Of a DNA stretch of 64,000 nt, positions 15,468 to 23,487 are shown in pieces. Every line of letters begins with the position of its first letter. The stretch's first letter is position 1. The position numbers and the translations under genes were made by a program. This DNA is from Mycobacterium sp. 852002-51057_SCH5723018. Its GTDB lineage: Bacteria; Actinomycetota; Actinomycetes; Mycobacteriales; Mycobacteriaceae. Location of the stretch: NCBI RefSeq assembly GCF_001667035.1, contig NZ_LZIR01000111.1:62001-126000 (forward strand), in the 5' to 3' direction. The notes below the pieces were generated by a model. The model was not told the origin of the DNA and did not search any database. It saw only the letters and a list, made by a program, of their open reading frames with translations.

Positions 15468-17579
15468 ATGGCGTCGGTGCCGACGAAGACTCATTGCCCG
15501 TATTGCTCGCTGCAATGCGGGATAACCCTCGACGTATCGGGCGGAACGGTCGCGCTGTCACCCCGGGGTGACTTTCCGACCAACCGTGGTGGCCTGTGCG
15601 CCAAGGGGTGGACGGCAGCAGAGCTGCTGGGGCACCCGGAACGGCTGACCCGCCCGCTGGTTCGCGACGAGCGGGGTTCGCCGCTGCGTCCGGCGACCTG
15701 GAACGAGGCGCTGGAACGGGTGGTCGCGGCGTTTCAGAAGGCCCAGCAGGATCATGGCCGCGACGCAGTGGGATGCTTTGGCGGCGGCGGCCTGACCAAT
15801 GAAAAGGCCTACCAACTAGGCAAATTCGCCCGCGTGGCGCTGCGCACCTCGGCGATCGACTACAACGGTCGGTTCTGCATGTCCTCGGCCGCCGCGGCGT
15901 CGAACCGTTCGTTCGGTATCGACCGCGGATTGCCCTTTCCGCTGGCCGATATCGCGCGGGCCGACGTGATCCTCCTCGTCGGCGGCAATCCCGCCGACAC
16001 CATGCCCCCGGCGATGCAATATTTCGACGAGGGCCGCGCCCGCGGCGCCAAGCTCATCGTGGTGGATCCGCGGCGCACCGCGACGGCCGGCCGCGCCGAC
16101 CTCCATCTGCAGCCGGTTCCCGGAACGGATCTGGCCCTGGCAAACGGCATGCTCAACGTCTGCGCCCGGGAAGGGCTCATCGACCACCGATACGTCGCCG
16201 AACGAACCGTCGGATTCGAGGTGGTGCGCCGCGCCGTGCGCCTGTATTGGCCGGACCGCGTGGAACGGATCACCGGTGTTCCCGAGAACGACATCGTGAC
16301 CGCCGCTCGGATGCTCGCCAACGCCGGTCACGCGATGATCCTGACCGCCCGCGGCGCCGAGCAGCACAGCTCGGGCACCGACACGGTGCAGGCCTTCATC
16401 AATCTGGCCCTGGCACTGGGATTGCCGGGCCGTCCATACAGCGGTTTCGCGACCATCACTGGTCAGGGCAACGGGCAAGGCGGGCGCGAGCACGGGCAGA
16501 AGTGCGACCAGCTACCCGGCTACCGCAAACTCGACGACCCCGAGGCGCGCGCTCATGTCGGACGGGTATGGGGCATCAACCCGGCCGACCTGCCGTCGTC
16601 GGGTCGGTCGGCCTACGAAATGCTCGGCGGCATAGGCACCGCCGGCGGGGTGCGCGCGCTGTGGGTGATGGCCTCCAATATCGTTGTCTCTGCCCCTAAT
16701 TCGCTCCACATCGTCGACAAGATCAAGGAACTGGATTTCCTGGTGGTCTCCGACATCTTCTTGTCCGAGACCGCCGCGCTGGCCGATGTGGTGCTTCCGT
16801 CAACGCAATGGGCCGAAGAGTCGGGAACCATGACCAACCTGGAAGGCCGGGTGGTGTTGCGTCAAGCGGCCGTCACGCCGCCCCGTGAGGTCCGCAGCGA
16901 CCTCGACGTCATGGCCGACTTGGCGAAGCGCCTAGGGGTACACGGGTTTTCGGCCGACTCCCAGGAAGTTTTCGAAGAACTGACCCGCGCGAGCCAAGGC
17001 GGCAGGGCCGACTACCGGGGAATCAGCTACGAACGCATCGCCGCCGGCGACGGGGTTTTTTGGCCCTGCCCGTCCCCCCTATATCCCGACACCCCGCGGC
17101 TGTTCGTCGAGGACTTCCCGACGCCGGACCGGCGGGCCCACTTCCATCCCGTCGAGCAGCTGGGCGCCCCGGAAGTGCCGGACGACGAATTCCCGTACTA
17201 CCTCACGACCGGCCGGCTGCTGCGGCACTACCAATCCGGCACCCAAACGCGCAGGGTGGCCACGCTCGCCGAGGCCGAGCCGGAGCCGGTGGTCGAGTTA
17301 CACCCGACACTGGCGCAACGCCTCGGCGTCGGCACCGGCGACGCGGTCCGGCTGACGACGCGCCGCGGCGCGGTCGTCATGACGGCGCGAACGAATAGCG
17401 GTATCCGCCCGGATACCGTCTTTGCACCGTTCCACTGGGGCGGTGCGGCGGGCATCAACCGGCTGACCAATCCGGTTCTGGATCCGCATTCACGGATGCC
17501 GTCGTTCAAAGTCTGCGCGGTCTCCGTGTCTCGCGCGGAGGCGGCAGATTCACTGGAAGGAGATGGGACGCATGGGTGA
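15468..17579 (+). CDS. Assimilatory nitrate reductase, molybdopterin subunit (NasC/NarB type)
   Basis: A 703-residue molybdopterin oxidoreductase of the NapA/NasC/NarB class that reduces nitrate to nitrite. Cys10, Cys13, Cys17 and Cys44 (CPYCSLQC...LCAKG) bind the N-terminal [4Fe-4S] cluster; Cys137 in GRFCMSSAAAA is the expected molybdenum ligand; bis-MGD contacts include GGNPADTMPP, ITGQGNGQGGREHGQ and the C-terminal molydop-binding domain from about residue 575. There is no Tat signal, so it is cytoplasmic and assimilatory, and no extra C-terminal iron-sulfur domain. It sits directly upstream of nirB and nirD, supporting nitrate-to-ammonium reduction. The stop overlaps the next gene by 8 bp. 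Confidence 0.92.
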   Translation: MASVPTKTHCPYCSLQCGITLDVSGGTVALSPRGDFPTNRGGLCAKGWTAAELLGHPERLTRPLVRDERGSPLRPATWNEALERVVAAFQKAQQDHGRDAVGCFGGGGLTNEKAYQLGKFARVALRTSAIDYNGRFCMSSAAAASNRSFGIDRGLPFPLADIARADVILLVGGNPADTMPPAMQYFDEGRARGAKLIVVDPRRTATAGRADLHLQPVPGTDLALANGMLNVCAREGLIDHRYVAERTVGFEVVRRAVRLYWPDRVERITGVPENDIVTAARMLANAGHAMILTARGAEQHSSGTDTVQAFINLALALGLPGRPYSGFATITGQGNGQGGREHGQKCDQLPGYRKLDDPEARAHVGRVWGINPADLPSSGRSAYEMLGGIGTAGGVRALWVMASNIVVSAPNSLHIVDKIKELDFLVVSDIFLSETAALADVVLPSTQWAEESGTMTNLEGRVVLRQAAVTPPREVRSDLDVMADLAKRLGVHGFSADSQEVFEELTRASQGGRADYRGISYERIAAGDGVFWPCPSPLYPDTPRLFVEDFPTPDRRAHFHPVEQLGAPEVPDDEFPYYLTTGRLLRHYQSGTQTRRVATLAEAEPEPVVELHPTLAQRLGVGTGDAVRLTTRRGAVVMTARTNSGIRPDTVFAPFHWGGAAGINRLTNPVLDPHSRMPSFKVCAVSVSRAEAADSLEGDGTHG

Positions 17580-17925
17580 CGACAGCACGCCGCGCTTTTT
17601 GCAGGGACAGTTCACTTTTCACGGAAAGGGCTACGACTCACCGTCCCTGCTCGATTCGTCCCTGCGCTATGCCGTGCCGGCCGGGGCGATCACGCAACCC
17701 GTCTACTTCCGCGGCGGCAACAGCACCGACGAGCTGGTCACCGTCGTCCTGATGCGCGACGGCGCCCCGATGCGGTACTTCCCCATCGGCGCCAAAGACG
17801 CTGTGCACGTTCCGCTTCGGGTGGTGGAAGACCTGATCGCCGATACCGTCCTCGAGGTGTTCGTCGCGGCGCCCGACGGATTGAGCGGCACGGTCTTCGT
17901 CGACATCGGCCTGGTCGAGATCTGA
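17572..17925 (+). CDS. Uncharacterised 117-aa protein of the nitrate assimilation operon
   Basis: I do not recognise this family. It is a soluble protein of 117 residues, rich in beta-strand-like stretches (VPAGAITQPVYFRGGN, LVTVVLMRDGAPMRYFPIGA, VPLRVVEDLIADTVLEVFVAAP), without cysteines, membrane segments or signal peptide. An upstream in-frame ATG at 17563 lies inside the ribosome site GGAAGGAG, so ATG 17572 is chosen; it overlaps the nitrate reductase stop by 8 bp. It lies 20 bp before nirB. Position between the reductases suggests an assembly, maturation or electron-transfer partner, but that is only context. Confidence 0.8.
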   Translation: MGDDSTPRFLQGQFTFHGKGYDSPSLLDSSLRYAVPAGAITQPVYFRGGNSTDELVTVVLMRDGAPMRYFPIGAKDAVHVPLRVVEDLIADTVLEVFVAAPDGLSGTVFVDIGLVEI

Positions 17926-17945
17926 ATCGGAATCGAGGTTTTTTC

Positions 17946-20477
17946 GTGATCACACTGGCCCAACCCGAAACGAACGGTCACACCCCGGTCGGCCTGGCCA
18001 CCTTGGTCGTCGTCGGTAACGGCATGGCGGGCGCGCGCGCCTTGGAGGAGATCCTCGCCCGCGGCGGCAATGAGCGGTTCGCCATCACCGTGTTCGGCGA
18101 CGAACCGTACGGAAACTACAACCGGATCCTGCTGTCCAACGTGCTGGCCGGCTCCGACGACGCCGGCGAGATCTACCTCAACCCGGTGGACTGGTACGTC
18201 GAGAACGGCATCGACTTGCGCGCCGGGGTGCGCGTGGTGCGAATCGACCCATTCGCGCGCCTGGTGCACGCCGACGACGGCACGACCATCCGCTACGACA
18301 AGCTGATCCTGGCCACGGGCAGCAGGTCGTTCTATCCCCCGGTCGACGGCATCTGGCAAGACAACAAGACCCTGGCGCCGGGGGTCTTCGGATTCCGAAC
18401 GATCGACGATTGCCAGGCCATGATCGAATTCGCCGAAAAGCGAAGCGAAAGCCCCGAAAAGGCTGTCGTCGTCGGGGGCGGGCTGCTCGGTTTGGAAGCC
18501 GCGCGGGGCCTGCAGAACCGGGGGCTGCGGGTCGGCGTCGTGCAGGGCGGGCCGACGCTGATGAACGCGCAACTCGACGATCAGGGCAGCGCCATCCTGC
18601 GGCGGCTGGTAGAGGCGCTGGGCATCGAGGTGCACACCGGCAAGAAAACCACCCGGATGCTCACCGAGGGCGGCCTCCCGTCGGGGATCGAATTCGCCGA
18701 CGGCAGCCGATTGCCGTGCGACATGGTGGTGCTGGCCGCCGGCATCCGGCCGAATGTCGGGCTGGCCGTGCGCGCCGGCTTGACGGTGGAACGCGCGATC
18801 GTCGTCGACGATCACATGCGGTCGATCGACCACGACGACATCTACGTCGTGGGGGAGTGCGCGCAGCACCGCGGCCAGGTCTACGGCCTGGTCGCGCCGC
18901 TGTGGGAGCAGGCCGGTGTGCTCGCCGATCACCTGACCGGCGCCGATCCCCGTGCGGCATACCATGGTTCACGGACGGCCACCAAGCTGAAGGTCGCCGG
19001 CGTCGACGTGGCGGCGATGGGGGTGAAGACCCCGGAACGCGACGACGACGAATTCGTGCAGTACTCCGAGCCCAGGCGCGGCGTCTACAAGACCGTGGTG
19101 GTGCGCGACGACAAGCTGATCGGCGCCACGCTGGTCGGCGACGTCAGCAAGGTGGCGTTCCTGATGCAGGCGTTCGACCGCGGGCTTCCGCTGCCGCCGG
19201 AACGGGTGTCGCTGATGTTCGACCTCGGCGCCCCGGACGCGGCCACCGGCGCGGCCGAGCTGGCCGACGATGCACAGGTGTGCAACTGCAACGGGGTCAG
19301 CAAGGCCGCGATTGTCCGCTGCGTCAACGACGGGCAGACGTCGGTGGAAGGGGTGATGTCGGCGACGCGGGCGGGCAAGGGCTGCGGCTCGTGCAAGGGG
19401 CTGGTCGCGCAAATCGTCGAGTGGGCTGCCTCAGAAGCCGGGTCCGCGGTATCGCAAGACGCCGCGGCGAACTGGTACGTGCCGGGAATCCCCTATGAGA
19501 AGCCGGAATTGATGCGCAAGATCCGCGAGCTCGAGTTGCACTCGGTGTCCTCGGTGTTCGCCGCGCTGGCACCGGAGGGTCGCGAAGACGCCGGCTCGAA
19601 AATGGCGCTCGCGTCCCTGCTGCACATGATGTGGGGCGACGAGTTCGTCGACGAAGCCGACGGCCGGTTCATCAACGACCGGGTGCACGCCAACATCCAG
19701 CGTGACGGAACCTTCTCGGTGGTGCCGCAGCTCAAGGGTGGGGTGACGAGCTCGGAGCAGCTGCGCAAGATCGCCGACGTGGCCGACAAATACCAGATCC
19801 CGATGATCAAGCTCACCGGCGGCCAGCGCATCGACCTGCTGGGGGTGCGCAAGGAGGACCTACCGTCGGTCTGGGCCGACCTGGGGATGCCGTCGGGCTA
19901 CGCATACGGCAAAAGCTTCCGGACAGTGAAAACCTGTGTGGGAAGCGATTTCTGCCGCTACGGGCTGGGCGACTCGACGGCGCTGGGCATCGCGATCGAG
20001 GAGCGCTTCCAGGGCATCCCCAGCCCTGGAAAGATGAAGCTTGCGGTGACCGGGTGTCCGCGCAACTGCGCCGAGGCCCTGTGCAAGGACGTCGGTGTGG
20101 TCGCCATCGAGGGCGGGCAATGGCAAATCTACATCGGCGGCGCGGCCGGCTCGCACGTGCGCAAGGGTGACCTGCTGACCACGGTGGACACCGCTGATGA
20201 GGTCATCGCGATCACCGGCCGGTTCCTGCAGTACTACAGAGAAAACGCCAACTGGCTCGAACGCACTTACGACTTCGTGCCTCGGGTGGGCATCGACCGG
20301 ATCCGCGATGTTGTGGTCGAAGACAGCGACGGTATCGGCGCCGACCTCGATGCGCGCATGCAGAAATCGGTCGACTCCTACCGGGATCCATGGGCCGAGA
20401 GCCGAAACTCCGCTATGCCCAACCGGTTCCGCTCTTCCCTCCCGCTGATCCCGCTGCCGCAGGTGCCGGTGCGATGA
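17946..20477 (+). CDS. nirB: Nitrite reductase (NAD(P)H) large subunit NirB
   Basis: An 843-residue assimilatory nitrite reductase that takes nitrite to ammonium with six electrons. Order of domains: FAD/NAD(P)H-binding pyridine-nucleotide reductase (residues about 15-340, with VVGNGMAG and VVGGGLLGLEAARGL), BFD-like [2Fe-2S] domain (CNC...GKGCGSCKGL, about 435-490), then the sulfite/nitrite reductase half with the siroheme/[4Fe-4S] cysteines in CVGSDFC and TGCPRNCAEALC. Length is close to M. tuberculosis NirB (Rv0252). The gene is in a different place here, inserted between lipW and the Rv0218-type gene. Start GTG 17946; the stop overlaps nirD (ATGA). Confidence 0.96.
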   Translation: MITLAQPETNGHTPVGLATLVVVGNGMAGARALEEILARGGNERFAITVFGDEPYGNYNRILLSNVLAGSDDAGEIYLNPVDWYVENGIDLRAGVRVVRIDPFARLVHADDGTTIRYDKLILATGSRSFYPPVDGIWQDNKTLAPGVFGFRTIDDCQAMIEFAEKRSESPEKAVVVGGGLLGLEAARGLQNRGLRVGVVQGGPTLMNAQLDDQGSAILRRLVEALGIEVHTGKKTTRMLTEGGLPSGIEFADGSRLPCDMVVLAAGIRPNVGLAVRAGLTVERAIVVDDHMRSIDHDDIYVVGECAQHRGQVYGLVAPLWEQAGVLADHLTGADPRAAYHGSRTATKLKVAGVDVAAMGVKTPERDDDEFVQYSEPRRGVYKTVVVRDDKLIGATLVGDVSKVAFLMQAFDRGLPLPPERVSLMFDLGAPDAATGAAELADDAQVCNCNGVSKAAIVRCVNDGQTSVEGVMSATRAGKGCGSCKGLVAQIVEWAASEAGSAVSQDAAANWYVPGIPYEKPELMRKIRELELHSVSSVFAALAPEGREDAGSKMALASLLHMMWGDEFVDEADGRFINDRVHANIQRDGTFSVVPQLKGGVTSSEQLRKIADVADKYQIPMIKLTGGQRIDLLGVRKEDLPSVWADLGMPSGYAYGKSFRTVKTCVGSDFCRYGLGDSTALGIAIEERFQGIPSPGKMKLAVTGCPRNCAEALCKDVGVVAIEGGQWQIYIGGAAGSHVRKGDLLTTVDTADEVIAITGRFLQYYRENANWLERTYDFVPRVGIDRIRDVVVEDSDGIGADLDARMQKSVDSYRDPWAESRNSAMPNRFRSSLPLIPLPQVPVR

Positions 20478-20833
20478 CGGAGATCCCGTTGGGCCCGGTG
20501 GGCGAGGTTCCGGTGGGCGAGAGCCGCGCCTACGCGGTCGAAGGCCGGCAGATCGTTGTCTTCCGCCTGCGCGACGGCTCGCTGCGTGCGCTGGACGCCG
20601 TATGCCCGCACCGAGGCGGCCCGCTGGCCGATGGTCTGACGGACAGCCGGGTCGTCGTCTGCCCGTTGCACGGCTTCACCTACGACCTCGCGACAGGAGA
20701 AGAGGTCGCTAACGGCGGCGCGCCGGTGGGTGCCTATCCGGTGCGGTGCGACGACACCGGAACGATCTACCTGAACCTGGTTGACGGCCGAGCCGGTCAA
20801 CCGCAACGCAACGGCGCGGTTTGCCGCCAATAG
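20474..20833 (+). CDS. nirD: Nitrite reductase small subunit NirD, Rieske type
   Basis: A 119-residue protein starting on the nirB stop (ATGA overlap). It is the small subunit of the NAD(P)H nitrite reductase and carries a complete Rieske motif, CPHRGG (Cys44, His46) and CPLHGF (Cys63, His66), so it should bind a [2Fe-2S] cluster. Many NirD proteins, including the enteric one, keep the fold but have lost these ligands. With nirB it completes nitrite reduction after the upstream nitrate reductase. It ends the operon; about 200 bp without a clear gene follow. Confidence 0.93.
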   Translation: MTEIPLGPVGEVPVGESRAYAVEGRQIVVFRLRDGSLRALDAVCPHRGGPLADGLTDSRVVVCPLHGFTYDLATGEEVANGGAPVGAYPVRCDDTGTIYLNLVDGRAGQPQRNGAVCRQ

Positions 20834-21042
20834 GATTTCCCTAGCTCCCCTGGCCATCCACGCGCGCGTCGGCACCGAATCACTCGCGTGGAACCGTCGA
20901 TAGCCCGGCCTGGGCCGGCTTGCTTAGCAAAGTGAGGATCGGGGTATCGATCCCGGTGATCGAAATGCTGGCCTATCCCGTGGATATCAGCATGTCGGCG
21001 ATGCGGGTCCGTTCTGGCCGTGCACGATGCGAAAGGCGTGAC

Positions 21043-21690
21043 ATGCTGGGGCATCTCTACGATCGGGCGCTCGGCGGCGAACGCTGCTGGATCCGCCATG
21101 AGGACGGCGAAATCCGGCCGCTGCCGGCCCACCGGTGGTTGGCGGACCGATGTCCCGAGTCCCAAGGCGCCATCGATGAGGTCTTCGACGACACGGTCGC
21201 GCGGATGTGCGCGGGCCCCGCGATTGAGCTGGGGTGCGGTCCCGGGCGGTTGGTCGCCAGGCTCATTCGGCGGGGGATACCGGCGCTCGGCATCGATCGG
21301 TCCGCGGCGGCGATCCGCCTGGCGGGTCGCGGCGGGGCGCCGGCGCTGCTGGGCGACGTGTTCGGTCCGCTGCCAGGAACGGGTCAGTGGCAGACCGTCC
21401 TGCTGATCGACGGCAACGTCGGCCTCGGCGGCGATCCGCGGCGGATCCTGCGGCGCGCCGCCGAGCTGCTGGCCCGCGGGGGGCGCTGCGTCGCCGAGTT
21501 CGACGCCGACGTCACCGGCGTCCGCGCGCGATGGGTGCGGCTGGAGTCGGGCCGCGAGGTCGGGCCCTGGTTCCGCTGGGCGTCGGTCGGCGTGGACAGC
21601 GCCGCCGCCCTGGCGGCGCAGGCGGGCCTGAGGCTGACCGGCGTCCGCCCGATCGGCGGCCGGGTGATCGCGACCTTGGCCGCCTCGTGA
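21043..21690 (+). CDS. SAM-dependent class I methyltransferase
   Basis: A 215-residue methyltransferase with the SAM-binding glycine loop AIELGCGPGRLVARL (around residue 63), an acidic residue after strand 2 (ALGIDRS), and LLIDGNVGLGGDPRRILRRAAELLARGG as motif IV onward. The acceptor is unknown. ATG 21043 follows GAAAGG; an open frame upstream to 20920 looks non-coding. Its GTGA stop/start overlap with the next gene links it to the molybdoenzyme and membrane protein genes in one operon. Confidence 0.85.
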   Translation: MLGHLYDRALGGERCWIRHEDGEIRPLPAHRWLADRCPESQGAIDEVFDDTVARMCAGPAIELGCGPGRLVARLIRRGIPALGIDRSAAAIRLAGRGGAPALLGDVFGPLPGTGQWQTVLLIDGNVGLGGDPRRILRRAAELLARGGRCVAEFDADVTGVRARWVRLESGREVGPWFRWASVGVDSAAALAAQAGLRLTGVRPIGGRVIATLAAS

Positions 21691-22919
21691 GCAAGTTCCG
21701 CAGCCCGCTGCGGGGACCGTGGCTGACGTCGGTGTTCGGCCTGGTGCTGCTCGTCGCGCTGCCGATCGTGATCATCACCGGGCTGCTGTCCTACATGGCC
21801 TACGCGCCCCAGCTCGGCCAGGCGATCCCCGCGGATGTGGGCTGGCTGCGGCTGCCCGGCTTCACCTGGCCCACCCGCCCGTCGTGGCTGTATCGGCTGA
21901 CGCAAGGGCTGCACGTGGGCCTGGGCCTGGTGATCATTCCGGTGGTGCTGGCCAAGCTGTGGTCGGTGATCCCGCGGCTTTTCGTGTGGCCGCCAGCCCG
22001 CTCGATCGCCCAGGCGCTGGAACGAGTGTCGCTGCTGATGTTGGTCGGCGGCGCGCTGTTCGAGATCGTCACCGGCGTGCTCAACATCCAGTACGACTAC
22101 GTCTTCGGGTTCAGCTTCTACACCGGCCACTATTTCGGTGCGTGGGTCTTCATCGCCGGGTTCCTGATGCACATCACGCTCAAGATTCCCCGCATGGTCA
22201 CCGGGCTGCGGTCGCTACCGCTGCGAGAAGTGTTGCGCACCAACCGCATCGACACCCGCCCCGAAGCACCCGATCCCGACGGGCTGGTGGCGAGCGATCC
22301 CGCCGAGCCGACGATGAGCAGGCGCGGCGCGCTGGGGATCGTCGGCGCGGGGGTGCTGCTCATCGGCGCGCTGACGGTGGGCCAGACCCTCGGCGGGGCC
22401 GCCCGGGGCGCGGCCCTGCTGCTGCCCCGCGGGCGCGGCATTCGTGATCCCCGAGGCGACTTCCCGGTGAACAAGACCGCCGTCGCCGCAGGAATCTCGC
22501 GCGAAAGTGTCGGCGCCGGTTGGCGATTGACGTTGCGCGGCGGGCCCTTCGAGGTGGTGCTGGATCGCGCCGCGCTGGCCGGCATGCCACAACACACCGC
22601 GCGGCTGCCGATCGCCTGCGTCGAGGGGTGGTCGACCGTGCAGACCTGGAGCGGGGTGCGGCTCGCCGAACTCGCGCGGCTGGCCGGAGTGCCCGAGCCG
22701 CGCACGGCGCGCGTGGCGTCGCTGCAGCGAGGTGGTGCGTTCGGGGCGGCGACGTTGCAGGCCAACCAGATTCGCGATCGCGACGCCCTGCTCGCGCTGC
22801 GGGTCAACGGCGCCGACCTGCCGTTGGATCACGGCTACCCGGCGCGCATCATCGTCCCCGCGCTGCCCGGCGTGCACAACACCAAATGGGTCGCGTCCGT
22901 CGAGTTCGAGCCGAGCTGA
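21687..22919 (+). CDS. Membrane-anchored molybdopterin oxidoreductase (Rv0218-type)
   Basis: A 410-residue fusion. The first ~190 residues hold four or five membrane helices with histidines as in cytochrome b561-like proteins (QGLHVGLGL, TGHYFGAWVFIAGFLMH). After a linker and another hydrophobic helix (residues about 215-235) comes a sulfite-oxidase-type molybdopterin domain with the predicted Mo-ligand cysteine in PIACVEGWS. This matches M. tuberculosis Rv0218, also followed by the Rv0219-type membrane protein and lipC. The topology suggests an extracytoplasmic, YedYZ-like reductase fused in one chain; substrate unknown. The start GTG 21687 overlaps the methyltransferase stop. Confidence 0.87.
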   Translation: MSKFRSPLRGPWLTSVFGLVLLVALPIVIITGLLSYMAYAPQLGQAIPADVGWLRLPGFTWPTRPSWLYRLTQGLHVGLGLVIIPVVLAKLWSVIPRLFVWPPARSIAQALERVSLLMLVGGALFEIVTGVLNIQYDYVFGFSFYTGHYFGAWVFIAGFLMHITLKIPRMVTGLRSLPLREVLRTNRIDTRPEAPDPDGLVASDPAEPTMSRRGALGIVGAGVLLIGALTVGQTLGGAARGAALLLPRGRGIRDPRGDFPVNKTAVAAGISRESVGAGWRLTLRGGPFEVVLDRAALAGMPQHTARLPIACVEGWSTVQTWSGVRLAELARLAGVPEPRTARVASLQRGGAFGAATLQANQIRDRDALLALRVNGADLPLDHGYPARIIVPALPGVHNTKWVASVEFEPS

Positions 22920-22920
22920 A

Positions 22921-23442
22921 ATGCCGCGAGTACCAAGCCGTTTCACGGCGATCTACGGATCCGGTCGGCTGCATCTGCTGACGATGGTGTCCGGTCTCGC
23001 CCTGCTCGGCTACATCCTGGCCACGTTCACGCCGGCGACACTGTGGGATCCGGGCACCTGGTGGCACTCGATCGCCCTTTGGTTCGCGGCCGCCGTGATC
23101 GCCCACGACCTGCTGCTCTTCCCGCTCTACACACTGGCCGACCGGGCGCTGTTCACCCGGGCGCGCCCGGTACGGCGCGGTAACGTCAGCGCCCGCAACC
23201 ATATTCGGGTCCCCGCCCTGGGTGCCGGGCTCACCCTGCTGGTCTTCCTTCCCGGCATCATCCAGCAGGGTGCCCCGACCTATCAGGCGGCCACCGGACA
23301 AACCCAGCAGCCGTTTCTGGGCCGGTGGCTGCTGCTCACCGCGGTGATGTTCGCGGTCAGCGCGCTCGGCTACGCCGCGCGCCTCGTCGTGGCCGGCAGG
23401 CGGGCCACAGGCGCGGCTGGCCCGCCTCCCGACACCCACTAA
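22921..23442 (+). CDS. Conserved membrane protein (Rv0219-type)
   Basis: A 173-residue protein with about four membrane helices (residues roughly 18-38, 50-72, 96-118 and 138-160) joined by basic loops (RARPVRRGNVSARNHIRVPALG). It starts one base after the molybdoenzyme stop and matches Rv0219 in size and position. The tight linkage suggests it works with the molybdoenzyme, for example as a membrane partner, but no motif defines its function. Confidence 0.83.
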   Translation: MPRVPSRFTAIYGSGRLHLLTMVSGLALLGYILATFTPATLWDPGTWWHSIALWFAAAVIAHDLLLFPLYTLADRALFTRARPVRRGNVSARNHIRVPALGAGLTLLVFLPGIIQQGAPTYQAATGQTQQPFLGRWLLLTAVMFAVSALGYAARLVVAGRRATGAAGPPPDTH

Positions 23443-23487
23443 CGGAAACGTCAGTTTCGAACGTCGGCGCGGGGGTACGCTCGGTAC

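Noticed and set aside
20834-21042. Possible molybdenum-cofactor riboswitch upstream of the molybdoenzyme operon
   Set aside because: No convincing conserved helices could be read; the segment shows only scattered short palindromes.
23445-23458. GAAAC-GTCA-GTTTC inverted repeat between the Rv0219-type gene and lipC
   Set aside because: Only a 5-bp stem, expected by chance at this scale, and no regulator gene adjacent.
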